NCBI RefSeq assembly: GCF_000423625.1
Contig: NZ_AUII01000001.1
Location: 372,001 to 436,000, forward strand
Source: Pseudonocardia asaccharolytica DSM 44247 = NBRC 16224
Lineage (GTDB): Bacteria; Actinomycetota; Actinomycetes; Mycobacteriales; Pseudonocardiaceae
DNA length: 64,000 bases
Direction of reading: 5' to 3'
Part shown: positions 21,173 through 30,569 of the stretch, one piece after another
Position numbering within the stretch: the stretch's first letter is position 1
Layout of the letters: every line of letters starts with the position of its first letter
Translations under genes and position numbers: made by a program
Notes under the pieces: generated by a model
What the model saw: the letters and a program-made list of their open reading frames with translations, nothing else
What the model was told of the DNA's origin: nothing
Database searches by the model: none

Positions 21173-22063
21173 CTACTTGTTGCCGGCGAGGCCGAGCAGC
21201 CGCACGGCGTTGTCCTTGAGAATCTTCGGGCGGACCTCGGGTTTGATCTCGAGCTTGTCGAAATCGGACAACCAGCGGTCCGGGGTGATGACGGGATAGT
21301 CGGAGCCGAACAGCACCTTGTCCTTGAGCAAGGTGTTTGCATACTGCACTAGTTGCGGTGGAAAGTACTTCGGTGACCAGCCGGAGAGGTCGATGTAGAC
21401 GAACGGCTTGTGCGTCGCGACCGCGAGTGCCTCGTCCTGCCAGGGGAACGACGGGTGGGCAAGAATGATCCTCATCTCGGGGAAGTCCACTGCCACATCG
21501 TCAACCAGCATGGGGTTGGAGTGTTTGAGGCGGATGCCGCCCCCTCCGGGCACGCCAGCACCGATTCCGGTCTGCCCGGTGTGGAACAAAGCAGGGACGC
21601 CGAGTTCCTCGATCGCCTCGTACAGCGGATAGGCCATGGTGTCATTGGGCGCGAAGCCTTGCACGCTGGGGTGGAACTTGAACCCGCGGACGCCGTACTC
21701 CTCGACCAGTCGCCGCGCCTCACGCGCACCGCTGCGACCCTTCCACGGATCAACACTCGCGAAGGGAATCAGCACGTCGGCGTGTTCGGCACAGCTCTCG
21801 GCGACTTCTTCGTTCGCGATCCGCGGATGTCCGGTCGCATGTTCGGCGTCCACGGTGAAGACGACGGCTGCCATTTTCCGATGGCGGTAATAGCCGGCCA
21901 TCTCGGTGACGGACGGCTGCCGGTGGCCCTGGGCCTTGAAGTACTCGGCGGAGGCACCGAGGAGATCGGGGCTCAGAGAGGCGTGGCCGTCCCGCGACAC
22001 CTCGGCATGCGTATGCATGTCGAGGGCGACCAACTCATCGACGTTCATCACAGGATCGGGCAT
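21173..22063 (-). CDS. Amidohydrolase-2 family protein (ACMSD/decarboxylase-like TIM barrel)
   Basis: 296 residues from an ATG at 22063, two bases after the SDR stop. N-terminal metal motif DMHTHAEV; later GVRGFKFHPSVQGFAPND, ILAHPSFPWQDEAL, and the C-terminal VLFGSDYPVITPDRW. This is the layout of amidohydrolase-2 proteins such as ACMSD and 2,3-dihydroxybenzoate-type decarboxylases, or lactone/C-C hydrolases. In this operon it could decarboxylate or hydrolyse a cyclic intermediate. The specific reaction is unknown. Confidence 0.85.
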   Translation of the reverse strand: MPDPVMNVDELVALDMHTHAEVSRDGHASLSPDLLGASAEYFKAQGHRQPSVTEMAGYYRHRKMAAVVFTVDAEHATGHPRIANEEVAESCAEHADVLIPFASVDPWKGRSGAREARRLVEEYGVRGFKFHPSVQGFAPNDTMAYPLYEAIEELGVPALFHTGQTGIGAGVPGGGGIRLKHSNPMLVDDVAVDFPEMRIILAHPSFPWQDEALAVATHKPFVYIDLSGWSPKYFPPQLVQYANTLLKDKVLFGSDYPVITPDRWLSDFDKLEIKPEVRPKILKDNAVRLLGLAGNK

Positions 22064-22064
22064 G

Positions 22065-22976
22065 TCAGGCCCCAGGGGCCTGTGGAACAGGCATACCGTA
22101 GGTTTCGGGCTGCGCGCCGACGCCGGTCGTCCATGACTCCGCGATGGCCGTCGCCGTCCATCCACCGTCGGAGAAGCTGACCGACTTCTCCTGCGGATGC
22201 GACCACAGGGCAAGCTTGTCGCCCCCGAGGCCGATTGCTTGGCCCGTGATCCCGCTCGACCGGTCTGAGGCGAGGAAGACAACCAGCGGGGCGACGTCCT
22301 CGACGGTGCCCATACCCTCGTCCTTGCGCAACCAGTCCGGGAACGGCCGTCCGGTGCGCTCGGACTCCTCGATGACCGGGGCCAGCGCGGGAATAGTCTT
22401 GGTCATCTCGGTCGCCGCGACCGGGACCACGGCATTCACCGTGATTCCTGCCTTCGCCAGCTCCATGGCCCAGGTCCGGGCCATCGCCACGATGCCTGCC
22501 TTGGCCGCCGAATAGTTGGTCTGCCCGAAGTTGCCGCGCTGCCCGGCAGGCGATGAGACAAGGATCAGCCTGCCGCCGGTACCCTGCTCCCGCATCCGCA
22601 GCGCTGCAGCACGCGCGCAGGTGAACGTCCCGCGCAGGTGGACGTCGATCACCGCATCGAAGTCCTCGTCGCTCATCTTCCAGAGAACCCGGTCGCGGAG
22701 GATGCCGGCATTGGTCACCATCACATCGAGCCGGCCGAACTCCTCGACAGCGGTCGCCACAAGCTGCTCCGCCACTTCGGCGGTGCCCACAGGAGCGACG
22801 ACGCCGACGGCGCGGCCTCCTGCTCCGGTGATCTCCTTGACGACCTGACCGGCCGACTCGGCGTCGATATCGTTGACCACTACCGCGGCACCCGAGGCGG
22901 CGAGTGCCTCCGCGTAACCACGACCGAGTCCTCGGCCGCTACCGGTGACTACGGCGACCTTCCCCTGCAGATCCAT
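22065..22976 (-). CDS. SDR-family dehydrogenase (MFE-2/17-beta-HSD4-like)
   Basis: 303 residues from an ATG at 22976. NAD(P)-binding VVTGSGRGLGRGYAEAL and VTNAGILRDRVLWKMSDEDF place it with the 3-hydroxyacyl-CoA dehydrogenase part of multifunctional enzyme 2. The catalytic Ser and YxxxK appear in SSPAGQRGNFGQTNYSAAKAG. A C-terminal extension of about 50 residues (LALWSHPQEKSV onward) is typical of that subgroup. It probably oxidises a 3-hydroxyacyl-CoA made by the MaoC hydratase. Confidence 0.92.
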   Translation of the reverse strand: MDLQGKVAVVTGSGRGLGRGYAEALAASGAAVVVNDIDAESAGQVVKEITGAGGRAVGVVAPVGTAEVAEQLVATAVEEFGRLDVMVTNAGILRDRVLWKMSDEDFDAVIDVHLRGTFTCARAAALRMREQGTGGRLILVSSPAGQRGNFGQTNYSAAKAGIVAMARTWAMELAKAGITVNAVVPVAATEMTKTIPALAPVIEESERTGRPFPDWLRKDEGMGTVEDVAPLVVFLASDRSSGITGQAIGLGGDKLALWSHPQEKSVSFSDGGWTATAIAESWTTGVGAQPETYGMPVPQAPGA

Positions 22977-23068
22977 GCACGCTCCTTCAGTACTGCTGTT
23001 TCTGATGCGCACGCCGATTTACCGACAATGCGAGTGACTGATGTCTGGGACTTCCGATGATTCTCGTG

Positions 23069-23479
23069 TCACCCCGGCCACTTGAGGTATCGCCTCGAGG
23101 TGAACCGCCACTCTCCTGATTCCTTGACCAGTAGATCGTCGTATTCGCCCGCCGCCCGTACCTCGGCGTGCTCGCCGACGAGGACCACGGTCAGGTAGGA
23201 GCGGGCCCGCACCGCGTTGCCCTCGGTACGGGTGAGTACGGTGTTGCCCACCCAGTGCTGCATGCTGCACTCGGCCGCATTTGCCTTGGCCCGCTTGACG
23301 AATTCGCGCAGGGCGGAACGGCCCTCGATCGGGCCTGACGACCCGTGGAACACACCGTTCTCGGTGAACAGAGTCGCGACCCCGTCGGCGTCACCGGCGT
23401 CGAAAGCCCAGCTGTACCTGGCCAGCAGTTCGATGATTAGTTGCCGATCCTCCGCGCTGATGGCCTGGTGATCTGACAC
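23069..23479 (-). CDS. SnoaL/NTF2-like protein
   Basis: 136 residues with the cone-shaped NTF2-like pattern LLARYSWAFDAGDADGVATLFTENGVFHG, then REFVKRAKAN, and the C-terminal YDDLLVKESGEWRFTSRRYLKWPG. Such proteins act as isomerases, dehydratases or binding domains in steroid-like and aromatic pathways. It lies between a KstD-like flavoprotein and the SDR in one operon. Catalytic identity cannot be read from the sequence. Confidence 0.85.
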   Translation of the reverse strand: MSDHQAISAEDRQLIIELLARYSWAFDAGDADGVATLFTENGVFHGSSGPIEGRSALREFVKRAKANAAECSMQHWVGNTVLTRTEGNAVRARSYLTVVLVGEHAEVRAAGEYDDLLVKESGEWRFTSRRYLKWPG

Positions 23480-23496
23480 GGCCCGCTATCCTTTCG

Positions 23497-25095
23497 CTAG
23501 AGTCCGAGAGTTTCCGGATCGACACCGGCTGCGTCACACGCGGCCAGCGAGCCGAATATCATCGCGCGCATATTTGCGTAGCCGCTCTGATATCCGGTAC
23601 CCATTTCGTGTAGTGCCATCGAGTTTCCGGTCACATACAGCCCGGGTATCGGTTTGTTCGACCAGTCCAGCACTCGGCCGTTGAGATCAGCGGCCAGGCC
23701 GACGTTGGGAATGCCGATGCTTACTGACCGCAGTTCGACCGCGTAGTACGGGGCGGTGTCGATCGGGCCGAGCAGGGGGTGCGGCGCGGTGCCATCGCCC
23801 TTGCCTACCGCAACTGGGCGGCTGCCGCGCCTGAACCGGTCGTCCCTGCCCTCGGAGGCTGCCGGGTTGAACACTGCCAGTTCATCGGCAAATCCCTCAG
23901 GATCGAAGCCGGCCTTCTCCGCGAGGCCCTCCGGTGTCGATGCGCTCACCACCTCGGCGGGAAGCTCGTCGGCCGGACCCCACGGCCCCACGCCGTAGTG
24001 GCGCCGGTAGTGGTCGTCGAAGACGCCCCAGAACGGCTGATTGGCCAGGCATGGCTGGTCGACGTCGACATTGGATAGTGCTGCGGTGTAGGACGGACCG
24101 AACGACTCGTCGCAGAACCGCCGGCCGTGCCGGTTGACCATGATCGCGTGGGGCAGCTCGGTCTTGAGGCGGGGCAGGGTTGTCCCCACCCGGAACCGAT
24201 GATCCACCCATTGCGGCCTGGCGGCGGAGAACACCGGTTTCGCACCGAGCATCCCGGCCAGACGCAGGTGATCACCTGTCACCTCTGGCATGGTCAGGCT
24301 GGCCCCGCCAGGTCGCGCGTCGAAGCTGCTGGCCAGATCCGCATTCCAGTCGTAACCGCTGGTGGCGAGGAGGATCCCGCATCGGGCGCGGACCTTGACC
24401 TGCTTCCCTCCGACCCGCACCCGCAGACCGACCGCGCGACCATGCTCGCGAACGAGCTCGGTGGTCGCGGCCTCGGTCCACATCTGGATCCCGCGGGAGA
24501 GCGCGCCGCCGACCAGGTAACCGGCCAGCCCGCCGCCCAGCGTCCGAATGTCGTCCGCCTCTCGTCGCTCGGCGACCCCCGCGGGAACGCTGCCACGCTT
24601 CTCCTCGTTGGTGAGCCGCATCCTGTTCGAGTCGCGGGTGCTTGCCGCCCACTGACCCAGGCACCGACCTGGATATGGCTCGACTTCGAGACAGCGGCCC
24701 TCTGCCATCGAGCCGGGCGCCTCGGGGTAGTAGTAGTCGGGCTGCCCCCGCCAGAGACGCCAGCGGATACCGGCACGATCCCGGAAGAACCGCACGACTC
24801 CGGGTGCGCGCTCGCAGTAGGTCCGGGCGTGGTCGGGCATGCTGAATCCGCCGCCGACCCACATCATGTAGTCCTGTCCCCGTCGGGGCGAATCTGCGAT
24901 CCCGAGCTCGGCTTCACAATCGTTGCCGGCCACCCAGACCTGCCCGAGCGACAGCGCGGCGACCCCACCGACCTGGTCGCTCTTCTCCAGCACGAGGACC
25001 GTCAGGCCCGCCTCGTGTGCGACGATCGCCGATGCCAGCCCGCCGATACCCCCGCCGATCGTGACGAAGTCGAACTCGGCGTCCCATGAGATCAC
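23497..25095 (-). CDS. KstD-like FAD-dependent dehydrogenase (3-ketosteroid-delta1-dehydrogenase/fumarate reductase family)
   Basis: 532 residues. N-terminal FAD site [21 protein letters not shown] with LEKSDQVGG, and a C-terminal cap/FAD-binding end including [31 protein letters not shown]. The GTG at 25095 overlaps the stop of the CCR-like gene (GTGA) and follows GGAGGAGG. Family members desaturate cyclic ketones or reduce enones. With CoA-thioester enzymes on both sides it could desaturate or aromatise an alicyclic ring. A second family member lies at 44868-46445 in the same island. Confidence 0.87.
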   Translation of the reverse strand: MISWDAEFDFVTIGGGIGGLASAIVAHEAGLTVLVLEKSDQVGGVAALSLGQVWVAGNDCEAELGIADSPRRGQDYMMWVGGGFSMPDHARTYCERAPGVVRFFRDRAGIRWRLWRGQPDYYYPEAPGSMAEGRCLEVEPYPGRCLGQWAASTRDSNRMRLTNEEKRGSVPAGVAERREADDIRTLGGGLAGYLVGGALSRGIQMWTEAATTELVREHGRAVGLRVRVGGKQVKVRARCGILLATSGYDWNADLASSFDARPGGASLTMPEVTGDHLRLAGMLGAKPVFSAARPQWVDHRFRVGTTLPRLKTELPHAIMVNRHGRRFCDESFGPSYTAALSNVDVDQPCLANQPFWGVFDDHYRRHYGVGPWGPADELPAEVVSASTPEGLAEKAGFDPEGFADELAVFNPAASEGRDDRFRRGSRPVAVGKGDGTAPHPLLGPIDTAPYYAVELRSVSIGIPNVGLAADLNGRVLDWSNKPIPGLYVTGNSMALHEMGTGYQSGYANMRAMIFGSLAACDAAGVDPETLGL

Positions 25096-26381
25096 GACAC
25101 CCGACCTCCTCCGAGTACGCCCGCGCCGATCAAGGCGACGATGTTGCCGAACACGTCCTCTCCTCGTCCCATCGCGGCGTGCGCGGCGGGCAGCTCCTCG
25201 AAACGGATCGCGCGGCCAAGGCACGGGTCGATCCGTCCGGCGAGCACGAGATCGTTGTAGGCTCGGGCCTGCTCGTCGTTGGTGCCGTGGCTTCCCTGTA
25301 GCCGCTTCTGCCGGGTCCAGTGGTAGCGCAGGTCGACCATGGCCTCGTACCCGGTGGTGCCCGCGCAGATCACCACCATGCCGCCGGGTTCGCAGACGAA
25401 GATGCTTGTCGGAACCGTGCTCTCGCCGGGATGCTCGAACACGATCGCCGGGTCGCGCCGCTCACCCACGATCTCCCAGATCCGTTTGCCGAATGCGCGT
25501 GCGCTTGCCGACCAGGCCTCCTGGCCGGCCTTGTCGCTGATCTTCGGCGGGAGGCCCCAGTGGCCGAAGTCGTGGCGGTTGATCCACCCGATTGCCCCGT
25601 ACTTCACGGCGTACTCACCGCGGCGTTCGTCGGAGACCACGGCGACCACCCGGGCGCCGGCCGCGGCGGCCAGCTGGGCCGCCTGAGTCCCCAGGCCGCC
25701 CGATCCTCCCCAGACCAGAACGACGTCGCCGTCGCGGACCTCGTTGCCCGCCCAGCCGTGCAGCATTCGATAGGCGGTGGTGCCGACCAGCGTCGGTGCG
25801 GCTGCCTCCTCCCAGGTCAGGTGTTCGGCCTTGGGTAGCAGCTGGTGGCGCTGAACTCGGCAGAACTGAGCGAACGACCCGAAGTTGATCTCGGCGTCGT
25901 AGCCCCAGATCCGAGCTGACGGCGCGAGCATCGGGTCCTTGCCCTTGGCGATCCACGGGTCGTCCGGCTCCCAGTACCCGGGGTGGACGACGACGTGCTG
26001 GCCGATCTCGACGTCGTCTACGCCGTCGCCGACGGCGTAGACGATGCCGGAGGCATCGCTGCCGCCGATGTGAAAGTCCTCCGCGCCCCCGGCGCGCATG
26101 CGCTGGGCGATGACGTCGACGGGATAGCCGCGCGCGGCCCAGACGTTGTTGTAGTTCACTCCGGCGGCCATCACGGCCACCAGCACCTCACCCGGACCGA
26201 TCCTCGGCGTAGCGATCTTCTCGACCTGGAACGCGGTCGCCGGGTCGCCGAACCGGGACTGCCGGACCACCTGGGCGTACATGTTCCGCGGCACGGTGCC
26301 GACCGGAGGCAGCTCGCCCACAGGCACGCTTTCCAGCCCGGGTGTCGTGACGTCGACTCGTGCCTCGTCTGAGATGGACAC
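25092..26381 (-). CDS. Crotonyl-CoA carboxylase/reductase-like MDR protein
   Basis: 429 residues from a GTG at 26381 after AAAGGAA. The cofactor domain [30 protein letters not shown], the substrate segment [15 protein letters not shown] and the CCR-typical insertion around [14 protein letters not shown] identify the crotonyl-CoA carboxylase/reductase subgroup of medium-chain dehydrogenases. Family members reduce enoyl-CoA with NADPH, some with CO2 fixation. Here it is embedded between a CoA transferase and a KstD-like enzyme, suggesting a reductive step on a ring or side-chain CoA ester. Carboxylating ability was not checked residue by residue. Confidence 0.87.
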   Translation of the reverse strand: MSISDEARVDVTTPGLESVPVGELPPVGTVPRNMYAQVVRQSRFGDPATAFQVEKIATPRIGPGEVLVAVMAAGVNYNNVWAARGYPVDVIAQRMRAGGAEDFHIGGSDASGIVYAVGDGVDDVEIGQHVVVHPGYWEPDDPWIAKGKDPMLAPSARIWGYDAEINFGSFAQFCRVQRHQLLPKAEHLTWEEAAAPTLVGTTAYRMLHGWAGNEVRDGDVVLVWGGSGGLGTQAAQLAAAAGARVVAVVSDERRGEYAVKYGAIGWINRHDFGHWGLPPKISDKAGQEAWSASARAFGKRIWEIVGERRDPAIVFEHPGESTVPTSIFVCEPGGMVVICAGTTGYEAMVDLRYHWTRQKRLQGSHGTNDEQARAYNDLVLAGRIDPCLGRAIRFEELPAAHAAMGRGEDVFGNIVALIGAGVLGGGRVS

Positions 26382-26407
26382 TGCATTCCTTTCGATGTGG
26401 TCCGTGG

Positions 26408-27829
26408 TCAACGCGGTAGCCAGAGGGGCATGGACGCACCGGCGGGGACCGTGGGCTTGTCCCAGTAGGCGAGGGTTTCGGAGAACTGCGTCACCGGCGC
26501 AAGGTGCTCGAGGCGGCCGTAGGGCGTGTCCATCGCGGCCGTCCGCGGCGGGGGCAGAACGAGCCCCTCCGGGACGTCTGGCAGGAGACCGAGGTTCTGC
26601 ACCCACATTCCGGTACGTGCCAGGGAGAGCTTCACGTGGTAGCTGCCGCCTTCGCGGGAGCGCCGGATGAGCGCAGCGAGAGCGCCGGCCGCCCCCAGGA
26701 ACCCGGCGAGGAAGTCGCACAGCAGCAATGTGGGCAGCCGCTTCGGCTCGTCCAGCGATCCTTCGGCCGCCGCGATGCCGATCGCGGCCTGGGTCTCTGG
26801 GTCGAAACCACGCCGCAGCGCCCACGGTCCACTGTGCCCGAACGCGTTGAGCGAGACGTAGATGATCCCGGGTCGTTTCGCTGCGACCTGGTCGGCCGAG
26901 AAACCGCGCCGGGCAAGGGCTCCGGGTGCATACGACTGGACGAAGACGTCGCTGTCGGTCGCCAGCTCGGTGAGACGGCGGCTGTTGTCGGGGACGTCGA
27001 GGTCGAGGTAGGCGTGGCGCTTGCCGAACCCGGTGTCAATGACGTTGGTCAGGACGTCCGGCTCCCGGGGAGTCGCGATTCGCAGCACGTCGGCGCCCTG
27101 CTCGGCCAGGGTGCGGCTGGTTCCGGGGCCGGCGAGCAGGTGTGCGACATCCAGAACCCGGACTCCGGACAGCGGCCGCGCACCGGGACCGAGCGGTTCG
27201 GGGTCGCTGTCGCCGATCTTCTCGATCTCGATCAGAGGAGCCGCGTCGAGAGCCTGTCCCTGGGGATGTCCGCGCCATTCATCGCTGGTGCGGACGACGA
27301 GCGCGACCAGGCCGCGAGCTGCGGCTGCCTCCTCGAGCTCGAAGGCCCGCCATCGGGAGACGGCGGCCGCCACCGCGTCCTTGGTATTCGCGCAGTCGAG
27401 CAACTCGAGCAGACCGTTGCGCAATCTCAGCCGTGGGCCGATCAGTGAGATCCACCGCCCGTCAGCCGTCCGGTAGAAGCCGTTGATCGGCTCTGGCGGC
27501 AGCAGGCTGAGCCCGATCGCCACATCGTTCTGCTTCAGCAGCTTGACCGAGTTCAGCGCGTGCACGGCCTGCGCCGCGTCCACTGTGACGTCTTGGCCTC
27601 GGCCCGACCGCATCCGCCAGATGGCACCGACCGCCACACCCTGGGCAGCCAGGGCGGCCGCGGTGGCCGCCGCCAGGCGGTGACGCGAGCTGACAAGCGG
27701 ATCGTCGCCCTTGATCGTCACTGTCCCGCCCAAGTCGGCCACGGACAGATCCAGGGATGCGAGCAGATCGGCGAGCACCTGATCTGCGGTGGGGGTCGGA
27801 GCAAGCCTGCCCTCGGCAAGTGCCGTCAT
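26408..27829 (-). CDS. CaiB/BaiF-type CoA transferase with permuted domain order
   Basis: 473 residues. The segment that normally starts a CaiB protein, [33 protein letters not shown], appears only at residue 219. The first 218 residues instead resemble the middle-to-C-terminal part of the family ([17 protein letters not shown], then [21 protein letters not shown]). The second half then runs through the N-terminal domain to [23 protein letters not shown] and a second VKLSLARTG. It therefore looks like a circularly permuted or partly duplicated class III transferase. It is the second gene of the leftward operon, next to an acyl-CoA ligase. Confidence 0.85.
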   Translation of the reverse strand: MTALAEGRLAPTPTADQVLADLLASLDLSVADLGGTVTIKGDDPLVSSRHRLAAATAAALAAQGVAVGAIWRMRSGRGQDVTVDAAQAVHALNSVKLLKQNDVAIGLSLLPPEPINGFYRTADGRWISLIGPRLRLRNGLLELLDCANTKDAVAAAVSRWRAFELEEAAAARGLVALVVRTSDEWRGHPQGQALDAAPLIEIEKIGDSDPEPLGPGARPLSGVRVLDVAHLLAGPGTSRTLAEQGADVLRIATPREPDVLTNVIDTGFGKRHAYLDLDVPDNSRRLTELATDSDVFVQSYAPGALARRGFSADQVAAKRPGIIYVSLNAFGHSGPWALRRGFDPETQAAIGIAAAEGSLDEPKRLPTLLLCDFLAGFLGAAGALAALIRRSREGGSYHVKLSLARTGMWVQNLGLLPDVPEGLVLPPPRTAAMDTPYGRLEHLAPVTQFSETLAYWDKPTVPAGASMPLWLPR

Positions 27830-27863
27830 CGGGTTCCTCTCGTTTCGCCAAATGCGGGTGTGG

Positions 27864-29480
27864 TCATGCGGCTTCGATGATCTTCTTCGCCCAGACCAGA
27901 TTGGCTTTACCAGCAGGAGTTCGTTCGATCTCGGGTACGAACACCACCACGCGGGGCTTCTTGTAGTCGGCGAGCTGCGCCGCGACGGCCTCGACTACCT
28001 CGGCGTCGGTCATGGAGGCGTCCGGCTCCAGGCTGACGATGGCGGCGATGCATTGTCCCCATCGCTCGTCGTCGGCGCCGATCACCACGGCGTCCTTGAT
28101 CCGCGGCTCCCGGCAGAGGGCCTGCTCGATCTCCTCGGCGAAGACCTTCTCGCCGCCGGTGTTGATGACCTCGCTGCCGCGGCCCAACAAGCGCACCGAG
28201 CCGTCCTCGTGCAGCTCAGCGACGTCGCCGGGCACGACCATGGTGCGCTCGTCGATGGTGCGGTAGACGTGCGCGGTCCGTTCGGGGTCGTCGAGATAGC
28301 ACGCGAAGCCGGGGACCTCGGCGCACAGCAGCCCGGTTCCACGCTGACCGGCTCGCAGGAGCCGGCCATCGAGTGTCAGCACGCCAGCGCCGGGCACCAG
28401 CTGGAACGTCGCGGTCTCGGGTCGGGCCTCCCGGCTGCTGACGGAGACCGCGTACGGGCCTCCCTCGGTGGAGGCCAGGACGTCCACAAGCCGGACATCG
28501 GCCCGCGACAGCAGCTGGTCCTTGAGGTTGGCCGACCAGACCAGGCCGGAGCTGGAGATCCTGCGAAGGCTCGATAGGTCGTACGGCTGACCGGCCTCGG
28601 CGGCCCGCTGGAGTTCCTCCACCAGCGGTTTGGCGAATACGTTGCCGACGATGGCCAGCTCCGTGACGCGATGCCGTTCGACTAACTGCCAGATCTCGCT
28701 CGCCTGGAACGACGCTCCCGCGGTGAGCACGACCGTGCCCCCGACGAGCAGCACGCCGAGGCTGTGGAAGAGCCCGGTCCCGTGCATGAGCGGTGACGCG
28801 GGGATCGCGACCGGGGCACGCTTGGCGGCATTGACACTGTCGACGATCCGGTAGAGCTCGGCCGCCGTTTCCGGGGGATCGAGCTCCAGCCCGAGGAAGG
28901 CGCTCGTCGCGCAGGTGCCGAAGAGGTTGATCTGGTCGCGCAAGACACCCCTCGGCCGACCCGTCGTTCCGCCGGTGAACAGGAGGAAGCGGTCCGTCAC
29001 ACTCAGGCCGAGGTCGGTGATCGGGGCGTGCGCGGCGAGGAAGCGTTCGTAGTCCAGCATGCCGGCCCCGATCTGGCCGGCATCTGGATCGAGCCCGATC
29101 AGGACGGGCCGAGACGACAGGGATGCTGAGATCTCAACGGCCTGCGGTGTGCGCGCGGGATTCACGATCATCGCGTCGATGCGAGCGCCTTCGAGCAGGT
29201 CGGTCAGTTCGGACGCGCGGTAGCGGTAGTTGACGTTTACCGCGAGCGCGCCGAGCTTACCCAGCGCGAGGACCACCTCGAGGTATTCAATGCAGTTGTG
29301 CAGCACGATGGCCACGCGTGAACCATTGCGCACTCCCACGGAGGAAAGGCCGGCTGCGAGGCGGGCGGAGCGCTCATCGAGTTCGGCATAGGTGCGGGAC
29401 CGGTCGCCCTGTACGACAGCAATCGCGGCAGGTACCTGCGCCGCCACACCGCTGAGGAGAACTGCCACGCTTTCCTTCAC
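27864..29480 (-). CDS. AMP-dependent acyl-CoA synthetase
   Basis: 538 residues when started at the GTG at 29480, nine bases after GGAG; an ATG at 29522 has no binding site. The P-loop LFTGGTTGRPRGVL, the A5 region LASTEGG, the motif VPGDVAEL, and the C-terminal VINTGGEKVFAEEIEQAL and TPAGKAN with its catalytic Lys are intact. It would activate a carboxylic acid to its CoA thioester. First gene of the leftward operon, 180 bases downstream of a TTGACA-17-TAGCTT promoter with an overlapping operator. It probably performs the entry step for the imported substrate. Confidence 0.93.
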   Translation of the reverse strand: MKESVAVLLSGVAAQVPAAIAVVQGDRSRTYAELDERSARLAAGLSSVGVRNGSRVAIVLHNCIEYLEVVLALGKLGALAVNVNYRYRASELTDLLEGARIDAMIVNPARTPQAVEISASLSSRPVLIGLDPDAGQIGAGMLDYERFLAAHAPITDLGLSVTDRFLLFTGGTTGRPRGVLRDQINLFGTCATSAFLGLELDPPETAAELYRIVDSVNAAKRAPVAIPASPLMHGTGLFHSLGVLLVGGTVVLTAGASFQASEIWQLVERHRVTELAIVGNVFAKPLVEELQRAAEAGQPYDLSSLRRISSSGLVWSANLKDQLLSRADVRLVDVLASTEGGPYAVSVSSREARPETATFQLVPGAGVLTLDGRLLRAGQRGTGLLCAEVPGFACYLDDPERTAHVYRTIDERTMVVPGDVAELHEDGSVRLLGRGSEVINTGGEKVFAEEIEQALCREPRIKDAVVIGADDERWGQCIAAIVSLEPDASMTDAEVVEAVAAQLADYKKPRVVVFVPEIERTPAGKANLVWAKKIIEAA

Positions 29481-29655
29481 GAGGCCGTGCTCCGGCGCGA
29501 ACTGAAAATGAATCTGCAGCATCGTGCTGGAATCGCATTATAGCGACTCATAACTTGCATGACGCACCTCGACGAACGCGTGGACGAGTGGGTAATGAAA
29601 TGACGCTGATGCCGAACATCGTTGTGGCCTCGGTGTCCGTTCATATGCGGTCCAG

Positions 29656-29684
29656 AAGCTAGGTGGGCCCGGGCCAAATGTCAA
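29656..29684 (-). promoter_or_regulatory. Putative promoter of the leftward catabolic operon
   Basis: Read on the minus strand, a perfect -35 TTGACA (29684-29679) is followed by a 17-base spacer and TAGCTT (29661-29656). The -35 overlaps the left operator at 29681-29693, so binding there should repress transcription. The untranslated leader to the ligase start would be about 170 bases. Confidence 0.5.
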
Positions 29685-29693
29685 GGTTCTTGA
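29681..29693. promoter_or_regulatory. Operator half-site 1, TCAAG-GTT-CTTGA
   Basis: A perfect palindrome with five-base arms, extended on its right by TACAG. It matches operator 2 at 29776-29788 in inverted orientation. It overlaps the -35 of the leftward promoter. Size and symmetry suit a MarR-family dimer, and a MarR gene lies in this island at 38623-39093. Confidence 0.6.
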
Positions 29694-29775
29694 TACAGAC
29701 CCTGGCTCACGGTGTCCGGCGTGCCGTCGCAGGGTGCGACGAGCGCGGGTGGCTGCCGCTCCTCGCCGCACTGTA

Positions 29776-29788
29776 TCAAGGCTCTTGA
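29776..29788. promoter_or_regulatory. Operator half-site 2, TCAAG-GCT-CTTGA
   Basis: A perfect palindrome with five-base arms, extended on its left by CTGTA, the mirror of site 1. A rightward TTGACA at 29785-29790 overlaps it and could be the -35 of the RraA/P450 operon; no good -10 is evident. The two centres are 95 bases apart. Confidence 0.6.
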
Positions 29789-29948
29789 CATAGATGCCAC
29801 TCGTGCCCATGCTTGCGTGCGCCGCCTCGCGGTCGATCGAGAGCGGCCCGCCGCCTCCGCAGCCGCCCGGAAGACGGCGGTGCGGGTGCCACGACCTCAC
29901 GCCGGGCTGGAGTAGGTCGATCGGACAGGGAAGTCAGGAGACCGTCGG

Positions 29949-30563
29949 TTGTCTGTAGTCAGTGATGCCCTGCGGGCAGGTTCGGCCACCCTCCATGAGG
30001 CCATGGGGCGTCAAGGCGCTCTGCCGGCCGCCGTCAAGCCTGTGTGCGAGGGGTTCGAACTCGCCGGACCGGCCTTCCCGGTGCGGTCCCCGGTCGGGGA
30101 CAACCTGTGGTTGCACCGGGCTGTCTACGCTGCGCAGCCGGGCGAGGTGCTCGTGGTGGCCGTGCCGGAGCAACCCGAGTTCGGGTACTGGGGGGAGATC
30201 CTCTCGGTCGCGGCCGCCGCCCGAGACCTTGCCGGCCTCGTCATCACGGGGGGCGTCCGGGACGTCGCTGCGCTGCGGGACGTGGCGTTTCCGGTCTTCG
30301 CGGGCGTGGTGTGCATCCGCGGAACGATCAAGGATCCGGCCGGCAGGGGAGCGCTGGGCGAACCGGTGCGCATCGGCGACGTTGTCGTCCGGCGTGGCGA
30401 TTTCGTGCTCGGTGACACCGATGGGGTAGTTGTCGTGCCCGCCGCCGACCTGCACCGCACGATCGAGGCGGCCGGAGAGCGCACCGCGAAGGAGAACGAG
30501 GTGCTGGCCCGCCTGCGTGCCGGAGAAAGCACGCTCGACATCTACCAGCTTCTGAAGGTGTGA
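29949..30563 (+). CDS. RraA-family protein (HMG/CHA-aldolase-like), copy 1
   Basis: 204 residues from a TTG at 29949 with TCAGGAG upstream. The family fold is visible in SDALRAGSATLHEAMGR, ILSVAAAARDLAGLVITGGVRDVAALRD (with the GGxRD substrate-binding Arg-Asp) and DFVLGDTDGVVVVPA. Members are divalent-metal class II aldolases for 4-hydroxy-4-methyl-2-oxoglutarate or 4-carboxy-4-hydroxy-2-oxoadipate. First gene of the rightward operon and one of three RraA paralogues there; the division of labour is unknown. Confidence 0.9.
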   Translation: MSVVSDALRAGSATLHEAMGRQGALPAAVKPVCEGFELAGPAFPVRSPVGDNLWLHRAVYAAQPGEVLVVAVPEQPEFGYWGEILSVAAAARDLAGLVITGGVRDVAALRDVAFPVFAGVVCIRGTIKDPAGRGALGEPVRIGDVVVRRGDFVLGDTDGVVVVPAADLHRTIEAAGERTAKENEVLARLRAGESTLDIYQLLKV

Positions 30564-30569
30564 ATTTCA

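Larger units (their letters stand above)
29481..29948. other. Divergent promoter region of the island
   Basis: 468 bases without a credible gene between the leftward ligase operon and the rightward RraA/P450 operon. It contains two 19-base arms in inverted orientation (GTCAAGGTTCTTGATACAG at 29680-29698 and CTGTATCAAGGCTCTTGAC at 29771-29789). A leftward TTGACA promoter overlaps the first and a rightward TTGACA overlaps the second. Composition is less G/C-rich around the arms. Short open frames across it lack ribosome binding sites. Confidence 0.75.

Noticed and set aside
29538..29900. 120-codon minus-strand frame in the divergent promoter region
   Set aside because: No ribosome binding site, shadow-like composition, and it would cover both operators.
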